From Pseudoalteromonas sp. P1-9 (lineage in GTDB: Bacteria > Pseudomonadota > Gammaproteobacteria > Enterobacterales > Alteromonadaceae), in assembly GCF_001399975.1 (NCBI RefSeq), contig NZ_LKBD01000004.1, forward strand, positions 163,630-227,629: a stretch of 64,000 bases of DNA, given 5' to 3'. The notes under the pieces were generated by a model. That model did no database searches. It worked only from the letters and a program-made list of their open reading frames with translations, and was not told the DNA's origin. A program made the translations under genes and the position numbers. Of this stretch, positions 35,759-45,838 are shown one piece after another (within the stretch, counting starts at the first letter, position 1; each line of letters begins with the position of its first letter).

Positions 35759-35784
35759 AAAAAAGGCCTGTTATCTAACAGGCC
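35759..35784 (-). terminator. Terminator-like hairpin between kbl and tdh
   Basis: On the minus strand, GGCCTGTTA GA TAACAGGCC forms a perfect 9-base-pair stem followed by six T residues. The T run ends 12 bases before the tdh ATG. It would terminate or attenuate kbl transcripts before tdh. Confidence 0.75.
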
Positions 35785-35793
35785 AATATCAAA

Positions 35794-36990
35794 TTAAATA
35801 ATACCTAATTCTTTACCAATACGGGTAAATGCAGCAATTGCTTTATCTAGTTGCTCACGGGTATGCGCAGCAGAAATCTGTGTACGAATACGCGCTTGCC
35901 CTTTTGGTACTACAGGGAATGAGAAACCTGTTACGTAAATACCTTCAGCCAGTAATTTATCAGCCATTTCAGCTGCTAATTTAGCATCGCCTAACATTAC
36001 TGGAATAATTGCGTGGTCTTTACCTGCACAAGTAAAGCCAACCGCTTCCATTTGCTCACGGAAGTACGCCGCATTTTGCCAAAGTGTATCGCGTAGCTCT
36101 TTACCATCAGCAAGCATATCAAGTACTTTGATTGATGCTGTAACGATTGAAGGCGCGAGAGAATTTGAGAATAAGTAAGGACGAGAACGCTGACGTAACC
36201 ATTCTACAATTTCAGCTTTACCTGACGTATAACCGCCCGATGCACCACCTAGCGCTTTACCTAATGTACCCGTGATAATGTCAACGCGGTCCATTACATT
36301 ACAGTATTCAGGTGTACCACGACCGTTTTCGCCAACAAAACCCACCGCGTGAGAATCATCAACCATTACCAAAGCATCGTATTTGTCAGCCAAATCGCAT
36401 AACGCTTCTAAGTTACAAATAACGCCGTCCATTGAGAACACGCCATCTGTAGCAATTAGTTTGGTTTTAACACCCGCTTCATCAGCAGCAATTAATTGCT
36501 GCTCTAAATCAGCCATGTCGTTATTGGCATAACGGAAGCGTTTTGCTTTACATAAGCGCACACCATCAATAATTGATGCATGGTTTAACGAGTCTGAAAT
36601 AATCGCATCTTCTGGGCCTAAAATTGTTTCAAAAAGGCCTGCATTAGCATCGAAGCAAGATGAATAAAGAATAGTATCTTCAGTTTGTAAGAAATTACTA
36701 ATTTTTGCTTCTAACGTTTTATGAATGTCTTGCGTACCACAAATAAAACGTACTGATGCCACACCAAAACCGTGGTCATCTAATCCAGCTTTTGCCGCAT
36801 TAATTAACTCTGGGTGATTTGCTAAACCTAAGTAGTTATTTGCACAAAAGTTGATTACTGAGTCGCCAGATGCAACTTCAATTTCAGCTTGTTGTTGTGA
36901 CGTGATTACACGTTCACTTTTGTATAATCCATCTTCTTTTACTTGTTCAATCTGTTGTTTAAGCTGATCAAAAAATGCAGATGCTCTCAT
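35794..36990 (-). CDS. kbl: 2-amino-3-ketobutyrate coenzyme A ligase (glycine C-acetyltransferase)
   Basis: A 398-residue pyridoxal-phosphate enzyme that cleaves 2-amino-3-ketobutyrate with CoA to glycine and acetyl-CoA. The cofactor Lys245 is in [36 protein letters not shown] and [11 protein letters not shown] are family signatures. The ATG at 36988-36990 gives the exact E. coli length, so the 16 codons upstream of it in the open frame were dropped. With tdh it converts threonine to glycine. Confidence 0.96.
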   Translation of the reverse strand: MRASAFFDQLKQQIEQVKEDGLYKSERVITSQQQAEIEVASGDSVINFCANNYLGLANHPELINAAKAGLDDHGFGVASVRFICGTQDIHKTLEAKISNFLQTEDTILYSSCFDANAGLFETILGPEDAIISDSLNHASIIDGVRLCKAKRFRYANNDMADLEQQLIAADEAGVKTKLIATDGVFSMDGVICNLEALCDLADKYDALVMVDDSHAVGFVGENGRGTPEYCNVMDRVDIITGTLGKALGGASGGYTSGKAEIVEWLRQRSRPYLFSNSLAPSIVTASIKVLDMLADGKELRDTLWQNAAYFREQMEAVGFTCAGKDHAIIPVMLGDAKLAAEMADKLLAEGIYVTGFSFPVVPKGQARIRTQISAAHTREQLDKAIAAFTRIGKELGII

Positions 36991-37224
36991 CCAAAGTCTC
37001 CAATGCCTAATAGAACGGGTTGCTCGCACGTTTTCCACAAATACGTTAAAAACGACGAATGCTAAGCCTTAAAATTGTAGCTTATATTTAAAGGGGTAAT
37101 TGTAAAAGGTTAGGTTGATAAATGCACTTAATACTAGTAAATGCGATTAGAAAAGTAGATAAAACTAAAACCAAACAAAAATACAGTTTAATAAACTGCA
37201 TTTTAAATAGTTCACTAATTAATC

Positions 37225-37782
37225 CTAGGTGTTTTCACTAAACTTTTCACTGGCGCAATTCAGCGATTGCCACACGTCATCAGCTAACGTGATAGTTTGC
37301 TCGTCAAACGATTGTCCTGACTGAACAAGAATGTTCTTACTAAACCCTGCCGTCTTTGCTGCTAACATGTCTGAGCCTTTATCGCCAAACATAATGCATT
37401 TTGATGGGTCCAGCCCGAGTTCTTTCACACCTTGCAATAGCATGCCTGGCTTGGGTTTTCTGCAATCACATTGCTGTTTATATTGTGCAACACCTTTCGT
37501 TGGGTGATGCGGGCAAAAGTAGACTTTGCTGATTTCCACATTATGTTGTTTAAACTGCGCCACCATCCAATCGGTAAGCGTATGAAAATCTTGTTCGGTA
37601 TAGTAACCGCGCCCAATACCTGACTGATTCGTTACGATTACAATTTTGTAACCCGCGGCCTGAAATAACTGACACGCTTCAAATACACCTGCAATAAATT
37701 CAAAATCATCAATTTTGTAAACATAGGCGTGGTCAACGTTAACAACACCATCTCTATCGAGAAAAACAGCCTTATCACTCAT
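37225..37782 (-). CDS. gmhB: D-glycero-beta-D-manno-heptose 1,7-bisphosphate 7-phosphatase
   Basis: A 185-residue HAD-superfamily phosphatase in ADP-heptose synthesis. The nucleophile and acid Asp residues are in FLDRDGVVN (Asp9, Asp11), and VTNQSGIGRGYY is motif II. The zinc-binding CPHHPTKGVAQYKQQCDCRKP loop is intact, and FGDKGSDMLAAK is motif IV. Its ATG touches the stop of the heptosyltransferase gene, so they are cotranscribed. Confidence 0.94.
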   Translation of the reverse strand: MSDKAVFLDRDGVVNVDHAYVYKIDDFEFIAGVFEACQLFQAAGYKIVIVTNQSGIGRGYYTEQDFHTLTDWMVAQFKQHNVEISKVYFCPHHPTKGVAQYKQQCDCRKPKPGMLLQGVKELGLDPSKCIMFGDKGSDMLAAKTAGFSKNILVQSGQSFDEQTITLADDVWQSLNCASEKFSENT

Positions 37783-38834
37783 TACAATGCCTTTTCGTTT
37801 ACAACACGGTCAAACATCTCTTTAACGCTGTCTACGCTAATTTGTTGCATTAAATCTTTGCCTTTTACACGTGTACCCCATGGCAATTGGGTTGCTGTTT
37901 TGCCGGTTTGCTTTTTTAAGTTTTGATGATAAACCTCAACCACATAATCTTGGTATAAATAAGGGCCGGTACGTGCCGGATTCGAATGTGCATATAGCCC
38001 AATTACCGGTGTCCCCATAGTCACCGCCATATGAGCAGGGCCGGTATCTGGCGCAATGACAAGAGAAGCGTTTTCTAACACGCATAACAATTGTTTTAAG
38101 TTTGTTTTGCCAACAAGGTTTAGTGCTGTTGATTTCATCGCATTTTCAATTTGCTTTGCAAGTGTGACCTCGAGCTCTGTTGGGCCACCCGTTATAACAA
38201 CACTAAATCCTTGTTGCACCGCATAATCCGCTATTTCGGCATAGCGTTCCGGTAACCAATTGCGCTCAGCCTTACTTGCAGCAGGCGAAAGCACCAATAC
38301 TTTTTTGCCTAGTTGCGATAATGTTTCTTTTGCGTAGCTTCGGTCTTCTTCACTTACTGGCATCTGCCACGATGGCTCATAATGAGGCACACCAATCGCT
38401 TTTGCAAAACCACGAAAACCTTCGAGTACATGGGCTTCTTTTTCAGCCGCAATGCGGTGGTTAGTAAATAAAAAGTGCCCTTCTTTAGCACGCTGCCAAT
38501 CAAATCCAACTTTTACTTTTGCAGGAATAACACGCGCCGCTAAATTTGCACGCAGCGCAACTTGCATGTGCAATAGCACATCAAACTTACGTCCTTTAAA
38601 CTGTTCTTTAAGTGAGTGATAAGCCGCTTTGCCTTGTTTTTTATCAAAAACAACCAGCTCAACTCCCGGTAAATCTGCTAATAACATCGCCTCTATTTTT
38701 CCAACAACCCATGTAATTTTAGCGTTTGGGTAATGACGCTGAATTGCCTGCACCGCGGAAACGGCATGACATACATCACCGATTGCTGAAAGACGTAAAA
38801 TACAAATATCGTTGAACGGCCCTTGTAAGCTCAC
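37782..38834 (-). CDS. Glycosyltransferase family 9 (heptosyltransferase-like, LPS core)
   Basis: A 350-residue GT-B fold protein of family GT9. The N-terminus ICILRLSAIGDVCHAVSAVQAIQ and the donor-site region VIAPDTGPAHMAVTMGTPVIGLYAHSNPARTGPY are those of ADP-heptose:LPS heptosyltransferases. It is related to the WaaC/WaaF/RfaQ group, but I cannot say which sugar position it fills. It is upstream of gmhB and divergent from kdkA, within the inner-core cluster. Confidence 0.85.
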   Translation of the reverse strand: MSLQGPFNDICILRLSAIGDVCHAVSAVQAIQRHYPNAKITWVVGKIEAMLLADLPGVELVVFDKKQGKAAYHSLKEQFKGRKFDVLLHMQVALRANLAARVIPAKVKVGFDWQRAKEGHFLFTNHRIAAEKEAHVLEGFRGFAKAIGVPHYEPSWQMPVSEEDRSYAKETLSQLGKKVLVLSPAASKAERNWLPERYAEIADYAVQQGFSVVITGGPTELEVTLAKQIENAMKSTALNLVGKTNLKQLLCVLENASLVIAPDTGPAHMAVTMGTPVIGLYAHSNPARTGPYLYQDYVVEVYHQNLKKQTGKTATQLPWGTRVKGKDLMQQISVDSVKEMFDRVVNEKAL

Positions 38835-38935
38835 AATTTACCTAAAAACATATAAATAGATGCGTGCAGTTTAACGTAAATTAAAACTTGGTATAATCCC
38901 TTTTTGCACGCAATTACTATTTAGTTTAAATCGCC

Positions 38936-39658
38936 ATGCTGTCATTTCAAAAACACGGTTCAGCTACCATCATTACCCCAAGCAACTTGGACGGTACGTT
39001 CGATCCCAATTTATTTGATGTTGAATATTTAAGCCGTAATGATTTGATTGCCGACAAAAAACTTGGCCGTGCAACAACTTACTTTTTTAAATGTGGTGAC
39101 ACAACGGGTGTACTTCGCCATTACTGGCGTGGCGGCTTAATTGGTAAACTATTGTCTGATCAATACCTGTATTTAGGCTTTGAAAAAACAAGAACATACC
39201 AAGAATTCAAGTTATTAGTAGAGCTTGAGAATATTGGCTTGTCCGTACCTAAACCCATTGCAGCTAAGGTAGTAAAATCGGGATTAATCTATCGTGGAGA
39301 TATCATTACCGAGGCACTACCGCACTCGCAAAGTCTGCTCGATGTACTAAAAACCCGAGCATTAAGTGAAAAAGAGCTTACTGATTGCGCCAAAACGATT
39401 GCCGATTTTCATAATCACGGCGTTAATCATGCCGACCTTAATATCAATAATATTTTAATTAGTGATGGACGCATTTTTTTAATCGATTTTGACCGTGGCA
39501 CTCGTGCTGCATTCAACCCACAAGAAGCGCAAAGTAATATTACACGCCTAAAGCGCTCATTCGATAAAGAAGCTAATCGCAATGCACAATTTTATTGGCA
39601 AGAAAAGGATTGGCAGGTATTTATTGAAGTGTATAACAGCGCACTAAAAACTGCTTAG
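38936..39658 (+). CDS. kdkA: 3-deoxy-D-manno-octulosonic acid (Kdo) kinase
   Basis: A 240-residue protein-kinase-like enzyme that phosphorylates the Kdo of the lipopolysaccharide inner core. LRHYWRGGLIGKLLSDQYLY, the catalytic loop NHADLNINNIL (Asp167) and the metal-binding LIDFDRG (Asp184) match KdkA of Haemophilus and Vibrio. Such kinases occur where the core has a single phosphorylated Kdo. It converges on hldE with a 22-base gap. Confidence 0.9.
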   Translation: MLSFQKHGSATIITPSNLDGTFDPNLFDVEYLSRNDLIADKKLGRATTYFFKCGDTTGVLRHYWRGGLIGKLLSDQYLYLGFEKTRTYQEFKLLVELENIGLSVPKPIAAKVVKSGLIYRGDIITEALPHSQSLLDVLKTRALSEKELTDCAKTIADFHNHGVNHADLNINNILISDGRIFLIDFDRGTRAAFNPQEAQSNITRLKRSFDKEANRNAQFYWQEKDWQVFIEVYNSALKTA

Positions 39659-39680
39659 TGCGCCTATAAATAAGTGGTTA

Positions 39681-41126
39681 CTAGCTATCGCTTTGAATTT
39701 TATGAATTACGTTCGATGTTGAGCAGCCATTTACAAATTCCAGCACCTCAACTTGACCACCGTTTGCAAGTACAAAATCAGCGCCTGCAATTTCAGACAC
39801 TTTATAATCACCGCCTTTCACCAGAACATCTGGCTTTACAAGTTCAATCAGCTTAGCCGGGGTATCATTTTCAGCTTCAGAACCAAACGGGATCACCCAA
39901 TCGACTGATGCTAACGCACTGATCACGGTGGCACGCTCATCAAGTGGATTAATAGGTCGCGCTGGCCCTTTTAAACGACTAATCGACTCGTCATTGTTTA
40001 AACCCACAACTAACTTATCACCACGCGCTTTAGCTTGCGCTAAGTAGCGCACATGCCCTGCATGTAAAATATCAAAACAGCCATTGGTAAAGACAATTTT
40101 TTCACCGCGCTGACGAGCAAGCTCAATATGATGCAGTACTTCTTGTGCTGGCGCTTGGTACTGCTCACCGGTGTCACGTAAATATTGCGTTAGTTTAGCA
40201 CTTAGCTCTTCTGGTGATACTGTGGCAGCTCCTAGTTTTGCAACTACTAAGCCTGCTGCAATGTTTGCAATTTCAACGGCTTGCGCTGCTGGCATGCCTG
40301 TACTTAACATTACCGCCAATGTTGCGATTACCGTATCACCGGCACCCGTTACATCTGATACTTCTAATACTTGCGCGGCGAAATCGTGTTTTTCACTCGG
40401 CGTAATTAACGACATACCTTGCTCTGAACGCGTTAGCAGCATGCTACCTAAACCACACTCAGCAATAATATCGCGCGCACTTTGCGTGATGGTTGCTTCA
40501 TCACCTACAACACCACTAGCCGCTTTAAACTCAGTAAGATTTGGCGTAATAAAATCAGCTCCGCGGTAATCCGCCAGCTGTTTTGACTTCGGGTCAACTA
40601 AAACCGTTTTGCCTGCGTCTTTTGCAACAGCAATCATATCCGCAATTAAATGCAGTGAGCCTTTGTTGTAGTCAGAAAATACCACCAGATCAAAATCGTT
40701 AATCAGGGTTTTAAGCTGCTCAAGCAAAAGCTGTGAATGGGTTTCGCTAAAACGCTCTTCAAGATCTAAGCGCACGACTTGTTGGTGACGACTAATCACA
40801 CGCATTTTTGCGATTGTTGGCGCCTCTGACTGACGAATAAGCTGAGAATCAATATTCTCTGACTTTAGTAACGCCTCAAGACTTTGTCCGTTATCATCAT
40901 CGCCGATAATGCCAAGCAAACTAACCTTGCCATCAAGGTGTGCGATATTTTTTGCAACGTTTGCCGCGCCACCGGCTTTATCTTCAAGACCACTGACTTT
41001 TACCACTGGCACCGGCGCTTCAGGTGAAATACGCCCAGTATCTCCATGCCAGTAACGGTCTAGCATAACGTCGCCAACAACTAAAATTTTGCTGTTTGAT
41101 AAATGATTAAAATACGATAAATCCAT
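39681..41126 (-). CDS. hldE: Bifunctional heptose 7-phosphate kinase / heptose 1-phosphate adenylyltransferase
   Basis: A 481-residue two-domain enzyme. The N-terminal ribokinase-type domain (1 to about 320) has [20 protein letters not shown] and the catalytic [10 protein letters not shown]. The C-terminal nucleotidyltransferase domain (about 345-475) has [16 protein letters not shown]. It carries out two steps of ADP-heptose synthesis. I used the ATG at 41124-41126, which gives the family N-terminus MDLSYF. gmhA stops just upstream. Confidence 0.95.
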   Translation of the reverse strand: MDLSYFNHLSNSKILVVGDVMLDRYWHGDTGRISPEAPVPVVKVSGLEDKAGGAANVAKNIAHLDGKVSLLGIIGDDDNGQSLEALLKSENIDSQLIRQSEAPTIAKMRVISRHQQVVRLDLEERFSETHSQLLLEQLKTLINDFDLVVFSDYNKGSLHLIADMIAVAKDAGKTVLVDPKSKQLADYRGADFITPNLTEFKAASGVVGDEATITQSARDIIAECGLGSMLLTRSEQGMSLITPSEKHDFAAQVLEVSDVTGAGDTVIATLAVMLSTGMPAAQAVEIANIAAGLVVAKLGAATVSPEELSAKLTQYLRDTGEQYQAPAQEVLHHIELARQRGEKIVFTNGCFDILHAGHVRYLAQAKARGDKLVVGLNNDESISRLKGPARPINPLDERATVISALASVDWVIPFGSEAENDTPAKLIELVKPDVLVKGGDYKVSEIAGADFVLANGGQVEVLEFVNGCSTSNVIHKIQSDS

Positions 41127-41135
41127 AATCAACAC

Positions 41136-41717
41136 TTAGCTCTTTTGGGCAACTAGCATATCAATTGCTTCACACAACCAATGGCCAATAAACATATGTG
41201 CTTCTTGAATACGTGCAGTTTCATCGTTCGCAATAATAATTGGTAAGCGTGCGATGTCTTTTACCTTACCGCCATCACGACCGGTTAATGCCACCGTGTA
41301 GGCACCAATTTTGTTTGCTGCTTCTAGTGCGAGATTAATATTGGCACTGGTGCCTGAAGTCGTTAAACCAATCACTAAGTCTTCTGGTTTGCAAAGTGCC
41401 TGAACTTGGCGTTCAAATACTGTATCAAAGTGATAGTCATTAGCATGCGCGGTTAAAATTGACGTATCCGTTGTAAGTGCAATGGATGCTAAAGGACCAC
41501 GTTCATTCTTATAACGCACTACAAACTCAGCGGCTAAATGTTGCGAGTCAGCTGCACTGCCGCCATTACCAAACCAAATTACTTTGCCGCCTTTATCTAA
41601 GGTTTCTTGGCAAGCTTGTAACAGTAATAGTGATTGTTGTTGGTATTGCTCCATAATAGCAAACACTTTGCGGTGACGTTCTAAGCTTGCTAAGTATGAG
41701 TTTGTAATCGCTTCCAT
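41136..41717 (-). CDS. gmhA: Phosphoheptose isomerase
   Basis: A 193-residue SIS-domain enzyme that converts sedoheptulose 7-phosphate to D-glycero-D-manno-heptose 7-phosphate, the first step of ADP-heptose synthesis. GGKVIWFGNGGSAADSQHLAAEFV and TTSGTSANI are the sugar-phosphate loops, and QEAHMFIGHWLCEAID the conserved C-terminal helix. The ATG at 41715-41717 gives the family start MEAITNSYL. The longer open frame upstream is not conserved-looking. DiaA is a paralogue, but the position beside hldE favours GmhA. Confidence 0.92.
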   Translation of the reverse strand: MEAITNSYLASLERHRKVFAIMEQYQQQSLLLLQACQETLDKGGKVIWFGNGGSAADSQHLAAEFVVRYKNERGPLASIALTTDTSILTAHANDYHFDTVFERQVQALCKPEDLVIGLTTSGTSANINLALEAANKIGAYTVALTGRDGGKVKDIARLPIIIANDETARIQEAHMFIGHWLCEAIDMLVAQKS

Positions 41718-41900
41718 AGGTCTTTGTTTATTGCATCTATAAATAGTTAACTTCATTTTATAACGAATCGTCTTAAAATGGCGAGGCTTGTTAACCAATC
41801 TTAACAAATGGCTTTGTTAAACTTTTAAGAATCTTTAAATTTACTACCCTTGCAGCAGGGTTGTTTGTTACAATTCCGGTTCATGCGCAGGGAGATTTAA

Positions 41901-43019
41901 GTGCATCAAAGCAAGCATTCAACCACAACTCAAATACAAGTTCCTGAACTGACTCTCAAAAAAGGCAGTAAAGTACTGTACATGACTCACCTTGCACTAG
42001 GTGATTATGTCTATCAGGGCGCGTTTCTAAAAGCCTTATCAAAGCAGTACCCCGATGTGCAAATTGACGTGTGGATTGATGATTGTCGCAACAAGAAAAA
42101 ATCTTGGCATTCAGGCAGAAATTCTACTTTGCAGCAGTGGCTAGCAAAAGAAAACCACCTAAATACCATATATCCCATTGCCAGTAGTAACGAGCACAGA
42201 GAGCAATTAATCGCTGATGCAAAAAATCAGCAGTATGATTTTATTGTATTTGTTGCCACTACACGCGCACCGGCCTATTTAAAAGTGGCACAGGCAATCA
42301 ACGCAAACGCCACCATAGTTGGCACTGAGCCTAAAAACCTTTTGTCGCGTTTGTTTTATCGCAACCAGTACAAATCATTAAGTACTACGATTGCGCTGTC
42401 TGAATTAGCTACCAGCCAGCACATTAGTGATTTTTATAACCATATTTTTTCTCGCCTGTTTGCTGTGTCACTTGATGAACAACAGCGCTCTCGCGAAATA
42501 TTGGTCACAAACTCTCTGGGTGAACAAGGCAAACAACAAATTAACGCATGGCGTAACGCTAAGAACTTAAGTAATGGGCCGACTATTTTCATTAATCATA
42601 TTTCGACTAATGAAAAACGTGACTGGCAACTATCACAATTAACTGAATTAACAGCAAAACTAACTGAAAAGTCACCTAATACACTGTTTGTGTTAAACGC
42701 GCCGCCGCATAAATTTGATGAAGTTTCTAACTGGTGTGCACAGCAAACAAACATTGCTGTGGAAGCATTTTCAGCAACTAAGGATTTCTTTGAGCTACCG
42801 AGTGTTATGCAAGCCTGTGACTTAGTGATTTCTGTTGAAACTGCGATTATGCATATCGCAAGCAGCTTATCACTGCCACAAATCGCATTAATTAGAGAAT
42901 CGGCATCAAGCTGGCGTCCACTTAAGGCTAATTCAGTGCTTGAAGGGAAAAAGCGAGTTGATAATATTGCAGCTTCGGAAGTCGTCGTTGCTGCTGAGAA
43001 TATTCTGAAGTTGGCCTAG
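41901..43019 (+). CDS. Glycosyltransferase family 9 protein (LPS core)
   Basis: A 372-residue GT9-type protein starting at GTG, with GGGAG eight bases upstream. YMTHLALGDYVYQGAFLKALSKQYP is the N-terminal acceptor-side motif, and ACDLVISVETAIMHIASSLSLPQIALI is a degenerate version of the donor-side motif (VET rather than DTG). It is divergent from gmhA-hldE. The substitution makes a sugar donor other than ADP-heptose possible. Confidence 0.78.
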   Translation: MHQSKHSTTTQIQVPELTLKKGSKVLYMTHLALGDYVYQGAFLKALSKQYPDVQIDVWIDDCRNKKKSWHSGRNSTLQQWLAKENHLNTIYPIASSNEHREQLIADAKNQQYDFIVFVATTRAPAYLKVAQAINANATIVGTEPKNLLSRLFYRNQYKSLSTTIALSELATSQHISDFYNHIFSRLFAVSLDEQQRSREILVTNSLGEQGKQQINAWRNAKNLSNGPTIFINHISTNEKRDWQLSQLTELTAKLTEKSPNTLFVLNAPPHKFDEVSNWCAQQTNIAVEAFSATKDFFELPSVMQACDLVISVETAIMHIASSLSLPQIALIRESASSWRPLKANSVLEGKKRVDNIAASEVVVAAENILKLA

Positions 43020-43034
43020 AGCAAACTCTAGGCC
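43013..43034 (+). other. Perfect hairpin spanning the stop codon of the GT9 gene
   Basis: GGCCTAGAG - CAAA - CTCTAGGCC, a nine-base-pair stem with a tetraloop. The TAG stop of the glycosyltransferase is in the left arm. There is no T run, so it is a weak terminator at best, though it could stabilise the 3' end. Confidence 0.5.
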
Positions 43035-43045
43035 ATAATCAATGG

Positions 43046-44485
43046 TTACCAAAACATGGTTACAGATAAATAACCATAACTTTCATCGTAAACGTTTTTT
43101 CCACCCATTAAACTAGTTTCAACACGGTATTCACCCACTTTACGACTGTTAAGCACAGATAACGAATAAGCGCGCTGATAATCGTCGCTGTCGTTATTTT
43201 GCGTGCTTAGCTTAAACTGCCAAGAGCTCAATACCGATTCAAAATAGTCATAATTAATGGTGTGTACATCAGCTGGTACACCATCGCCGAAATTACGATT
43301 ATCAGCAGCAAAATGACCAAATGTGAAACCTTCATTAGTATTACCATTTTTATATAAGTGGTGAACGTACCAAAGTGTATTCCACTTGTTATATTCATAT
43401 CTTAATGAAGAGTTGTTCGTTAATTTTGGTAAGTACGTACCAAATGAAATGGTTTGATTGCCAAATTTAAAATTGCTGCCATGCAAGGTATCTTCAGCAC
43501 CATATTCTGCGTAAATTTCAATTGGTGTTACCCAATCAAAATAAACACTCGAGGTAAACGAGATCATTTGGTCACCAAATTCATCGTCTGTGCTCAAGTC
43601 ATTATCAGCATTATCGTTACCTGATGGGTCAAAAAATGCTTTAAAGATATCACTGATATCCGTCTCACGCGGACCACCACCAAACTGCATCACACGGTTA
43701 AAGCCTATTTTCCAGCCATGTGTCGGTTCAATTGAACCGTGCATGCCAACTAATTTAGGGCTACCGTCGTGCCATTCACCTTGATACTGAATACCGCCTT
43801 TTACTTCATCGAGTTCGGTATAAAACAATTCAAAATCGAGGTTCCACCAATTATTAAGCGGCTCAACAGTGCCTAGTGAAATACTCATTGGCATCTGTGC
43901 GTTATTCGACATAATTTGCGCCGAATTTTTAAATGGTGAATACCAATGATCTCTGTAACCAATATCAAGTTGTAGGTTTGCAGCAGCCATGCTCAGTGTC
44001 GAATTATAAGCGACTAAGTCTTGCCCTTTAACGCGGTAATCTACGCCTATTTGTGCCAACATAAAGTCATTAGGGCGCCAAATACCTTCGAAAAAACCTT
44101 GCGCATATTCATCGGTTGTTAAACCGCGCTGGTTAGCAATCGGCATCGTATCACCGCTACTTGCTGTAGTTCGTAAACCATAACGGCTAATTTTGTCTTC
44201 ACCACGATAACGTTTCAGCTCGCCCACTAAGTAACGATACAGCCTACTGTCTTTTTGCTTTAGTTTCCTAAGTGCAAGGTCGACTTCACTTAACGCATAC
44301 GGCTTATGCATAGGCGTTCCACTGGTAAGTGCAAACATGCGATCAAGTTGGGTTTCTAAGTGGGCGTCTATGCCCAAAGGCAAATATACAGTAGGTTTTG
44401 CAGCACTTTCTGTTGCAACAAATGCCCCTGCAATAATAAGTAAATTACTGAGTTTCATAGGCGAAGTCGTTATAGAGTTATTCAT
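43046..44485 (-). CDS. Wzi-family outer-membrane protein (capsule assembly type)
   Basis: A 479-residue protein with a signal peptide (KLSNLLIIAGAFVATESAAK) and an N-terminal helical segment with DLALRKLK. A long run of alternating aromatic/polar strands follows, as in an outer-membrane beta-barrel, ending in a terminal aromatic (VTMFW). DFELFYTELDE and LEVxxxQxxQFGGG-like blocks fit the Wzi/CapA family. In E. coli Wzi anchors group 1 capsule. Here no capsule operon is visible, so surface polysaccharide attachment is inferred. A start nine codons later (44458) would give a more compact signal peptide. Confidence 0.78.
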   Translation of the reverse strand: MNNSITTSPMKLSNLLIIAGAFVATESAAKPTVYLPLGIDAHLETQLDRMFALTSGTPMHKPYALSEVDLALRKLKQKDSRLYRYLVGELKRYRGEDKISRYGLRTTASSGDTMPIANQRGLTTDEYAQGFFEGIWRPNDFMLAQIGVDYRVKGQDLVAYNSTLSMAAANLQLDIGYRDHWYSPFKNSAQIMSNNAQMPMSISLGTVEPLNNWWNLDFELFYTELDEVKGGIQYQGEWHDGSPKLVGMHGSIEPTHGWKIGFNRVMQFGGGPRETDISDIFKAFFDPSGNDNADNDLSTDDEFGDQMISFTSSVYFDWVTPIEIYAEYGAEDTLHGSNFKFGNQTISFGTYLPKLTNNSSLRYEYNKWNTLWYVHHLYKNGNTNEGFTFGHFAADNRNFGDGVPADVHTINYDYFESVLSSWQFKLSTQNNDSDDYQRAYSLSVLNSRKVGEYRVETSLMGGKNVYDESYGYLSVTMFW

Positions 44486-44569
44486 TCATGATAACAAAAC
44501 GCCATCACATAGCGCAGCAAAAATTGTATAAATATGTTATAACTCGCCGCTCTATCTCGTGAGGTCGAT

Positions 44570-45838
44570 ATGGCACGCATCATTTACAGTTTTGTTTTAT
44601 ATCTTTTATCACCGCTGGTGTTTTTGCTCTTATGGTTACGCGGAAAAAAAGCGCCTGAATATCGTAAACGTTGGGCCGAACGTCTTGGTTTTTATGATGA
44701 TAATTTAAAACCAAACAGTCTAGTGATTCACTGCGCGTCTGTCGGTGAGTTAATGGCCGCAAGTAAATTAATTAACACATTAAAACAGACTCACCTTGTC
44801 ACTATAACCTGCAATACACCTACGGGCTCAGCGGAAATAAAAAAGCAATTTAAAGACAGCGTGCAACATGTGTATTTGCCACTCGATTTTCCTGGCGCTG
44901 TTTCACGTTTTATAAAACAATTAAAACCAAAAGCCATTGTTATTTTAGAAACTGAGCTTTGGCCAAATTTGATTATTAAAGCAAGTAAACATGGCATACC
45001 TGTGTGTGTTATTAACGCGCGTTTATCGGAAAAATCGCAAAAAGGCTATCAGCGCATAAAGCCTTTAAGCAAACAAATCATGCATAACATAGGCTTGCTA
45101 GCAGCGCATAATAAAGACGATGCAGCACGTTTTTTAGCACTCGGTTTAAAACCCAAAAATGCGCATGTGACCGGCTCGATTAAGTTTGATATTACGCTAA
45201 ATAATGAAATAACAAATAACGTAGCAAAGTTTCAATCTGAGCTTACAACACATGATTTTATTTGGGTTGCAGGTTCAACTCACCCTAACGAACATGAACA
45301 GGTTATTGCTGCACATTTATCACTGTTAGAGCAACAGCCAAACGCCCTACTGATTATCGCTCCGCGCCATCCTGAGCAATTTGCCAAAGTAGCAGCCTAT
45401 TTAACACAACAAAATATTAGTTTTAGCCAACGCAGTAAAGCGCCACACAATGGGCAATCAGTACTACTCGCAGATACCATGGGTGAAATGCTTACACTGT
45501 TTGGGGCCGCAAACAGTTCTTTTATTGGCGGTAGTTTAATTGAGCGCGGCGGTCATAATCCGCTTGAGGCTGCGGCATTTGGTATTCCAATTATTACCGG
45601 ACCAAGCTACACCAACTTTTTACACGTGTACCCGCAATTACTAAACAGTAATGCCTGCTTGTGTGTTGATAGTGCCGATGCGCTTTGTAAAAGCCTGCTT
45701 TCAATTGCAAACGACCCTAGCAAGCAAAAAGAACTAGGTGACAATGCGTTAGCTATATTGAATGCTAACAGTGGCGCGGTTAAACGCACAATAACGCTTA
45801 TCGAAAACGAGATTTCTCATGACATTATCACCGATTGA
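44570..45838 (+). CDS. waaA: 3-deoxy-D-manno-octulosonic acid (Kdo) transferase
   Basis: A 422-residue membrane-anchored GT30 enzyme that adds Kdo to lipid IVA. An N-terminal anchor helix is followed by RKRWAERLGFY, the catalytic base Glu60 in CASVGELMA, ETELWPNLI, GSTHPNEHEQVI and a donor-site block GGHNPLEAAAFGIPIITGP. Whether it adds one or two Kdo units cannot be read from sequence. The neighbouring kdkA hints at a single, phosphorylated Kdo. The DUF1415 gene overlaps its end by 20 bases. Confidence 0.95.
   Translation: MARIIYSFVLYLLSPLVFLLLWLRGKKAPEYRKRWAERLGFYDDNLKPNSLVIHCASVGELMAASKLINTLKQTHLVTITCNTPTGSAEIKKQFKDSVQHVYLPLDFPGAVSRFIKQLKPKAIVILETELWPNLIIKASKHGIPVCVINARLSEKSQKGYQRIKPLSKQIMHNIGLLAAHNKDDAARFLALGLKPKNAHVTGSIKFDITLNNEITNNVAKFQSELTTHDFIWVAGSTHPNEHEQVIAAHLSLLEQQPNALLIIAPRHPEQFAKVAAYLTQQNISFSQRSKAPHNGQSVLLADTMGEMLTLFGAANSSFIGGSLIERGGHNPLEAAAFGIPIITGPSYTNFLHVYPQLLNSNACLCVDSADALCKSLLSIANDPSKQKELGDNALAILNANSGAVKRTITLIENEISHDIITD

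Noticed and set aside
41718..41807. 30-residue N-terminal extension of gmhA
   Set aside because: The family start MEAITNSYL fits the ATG at 41717. The upstream part is basic and unlike GmhA.
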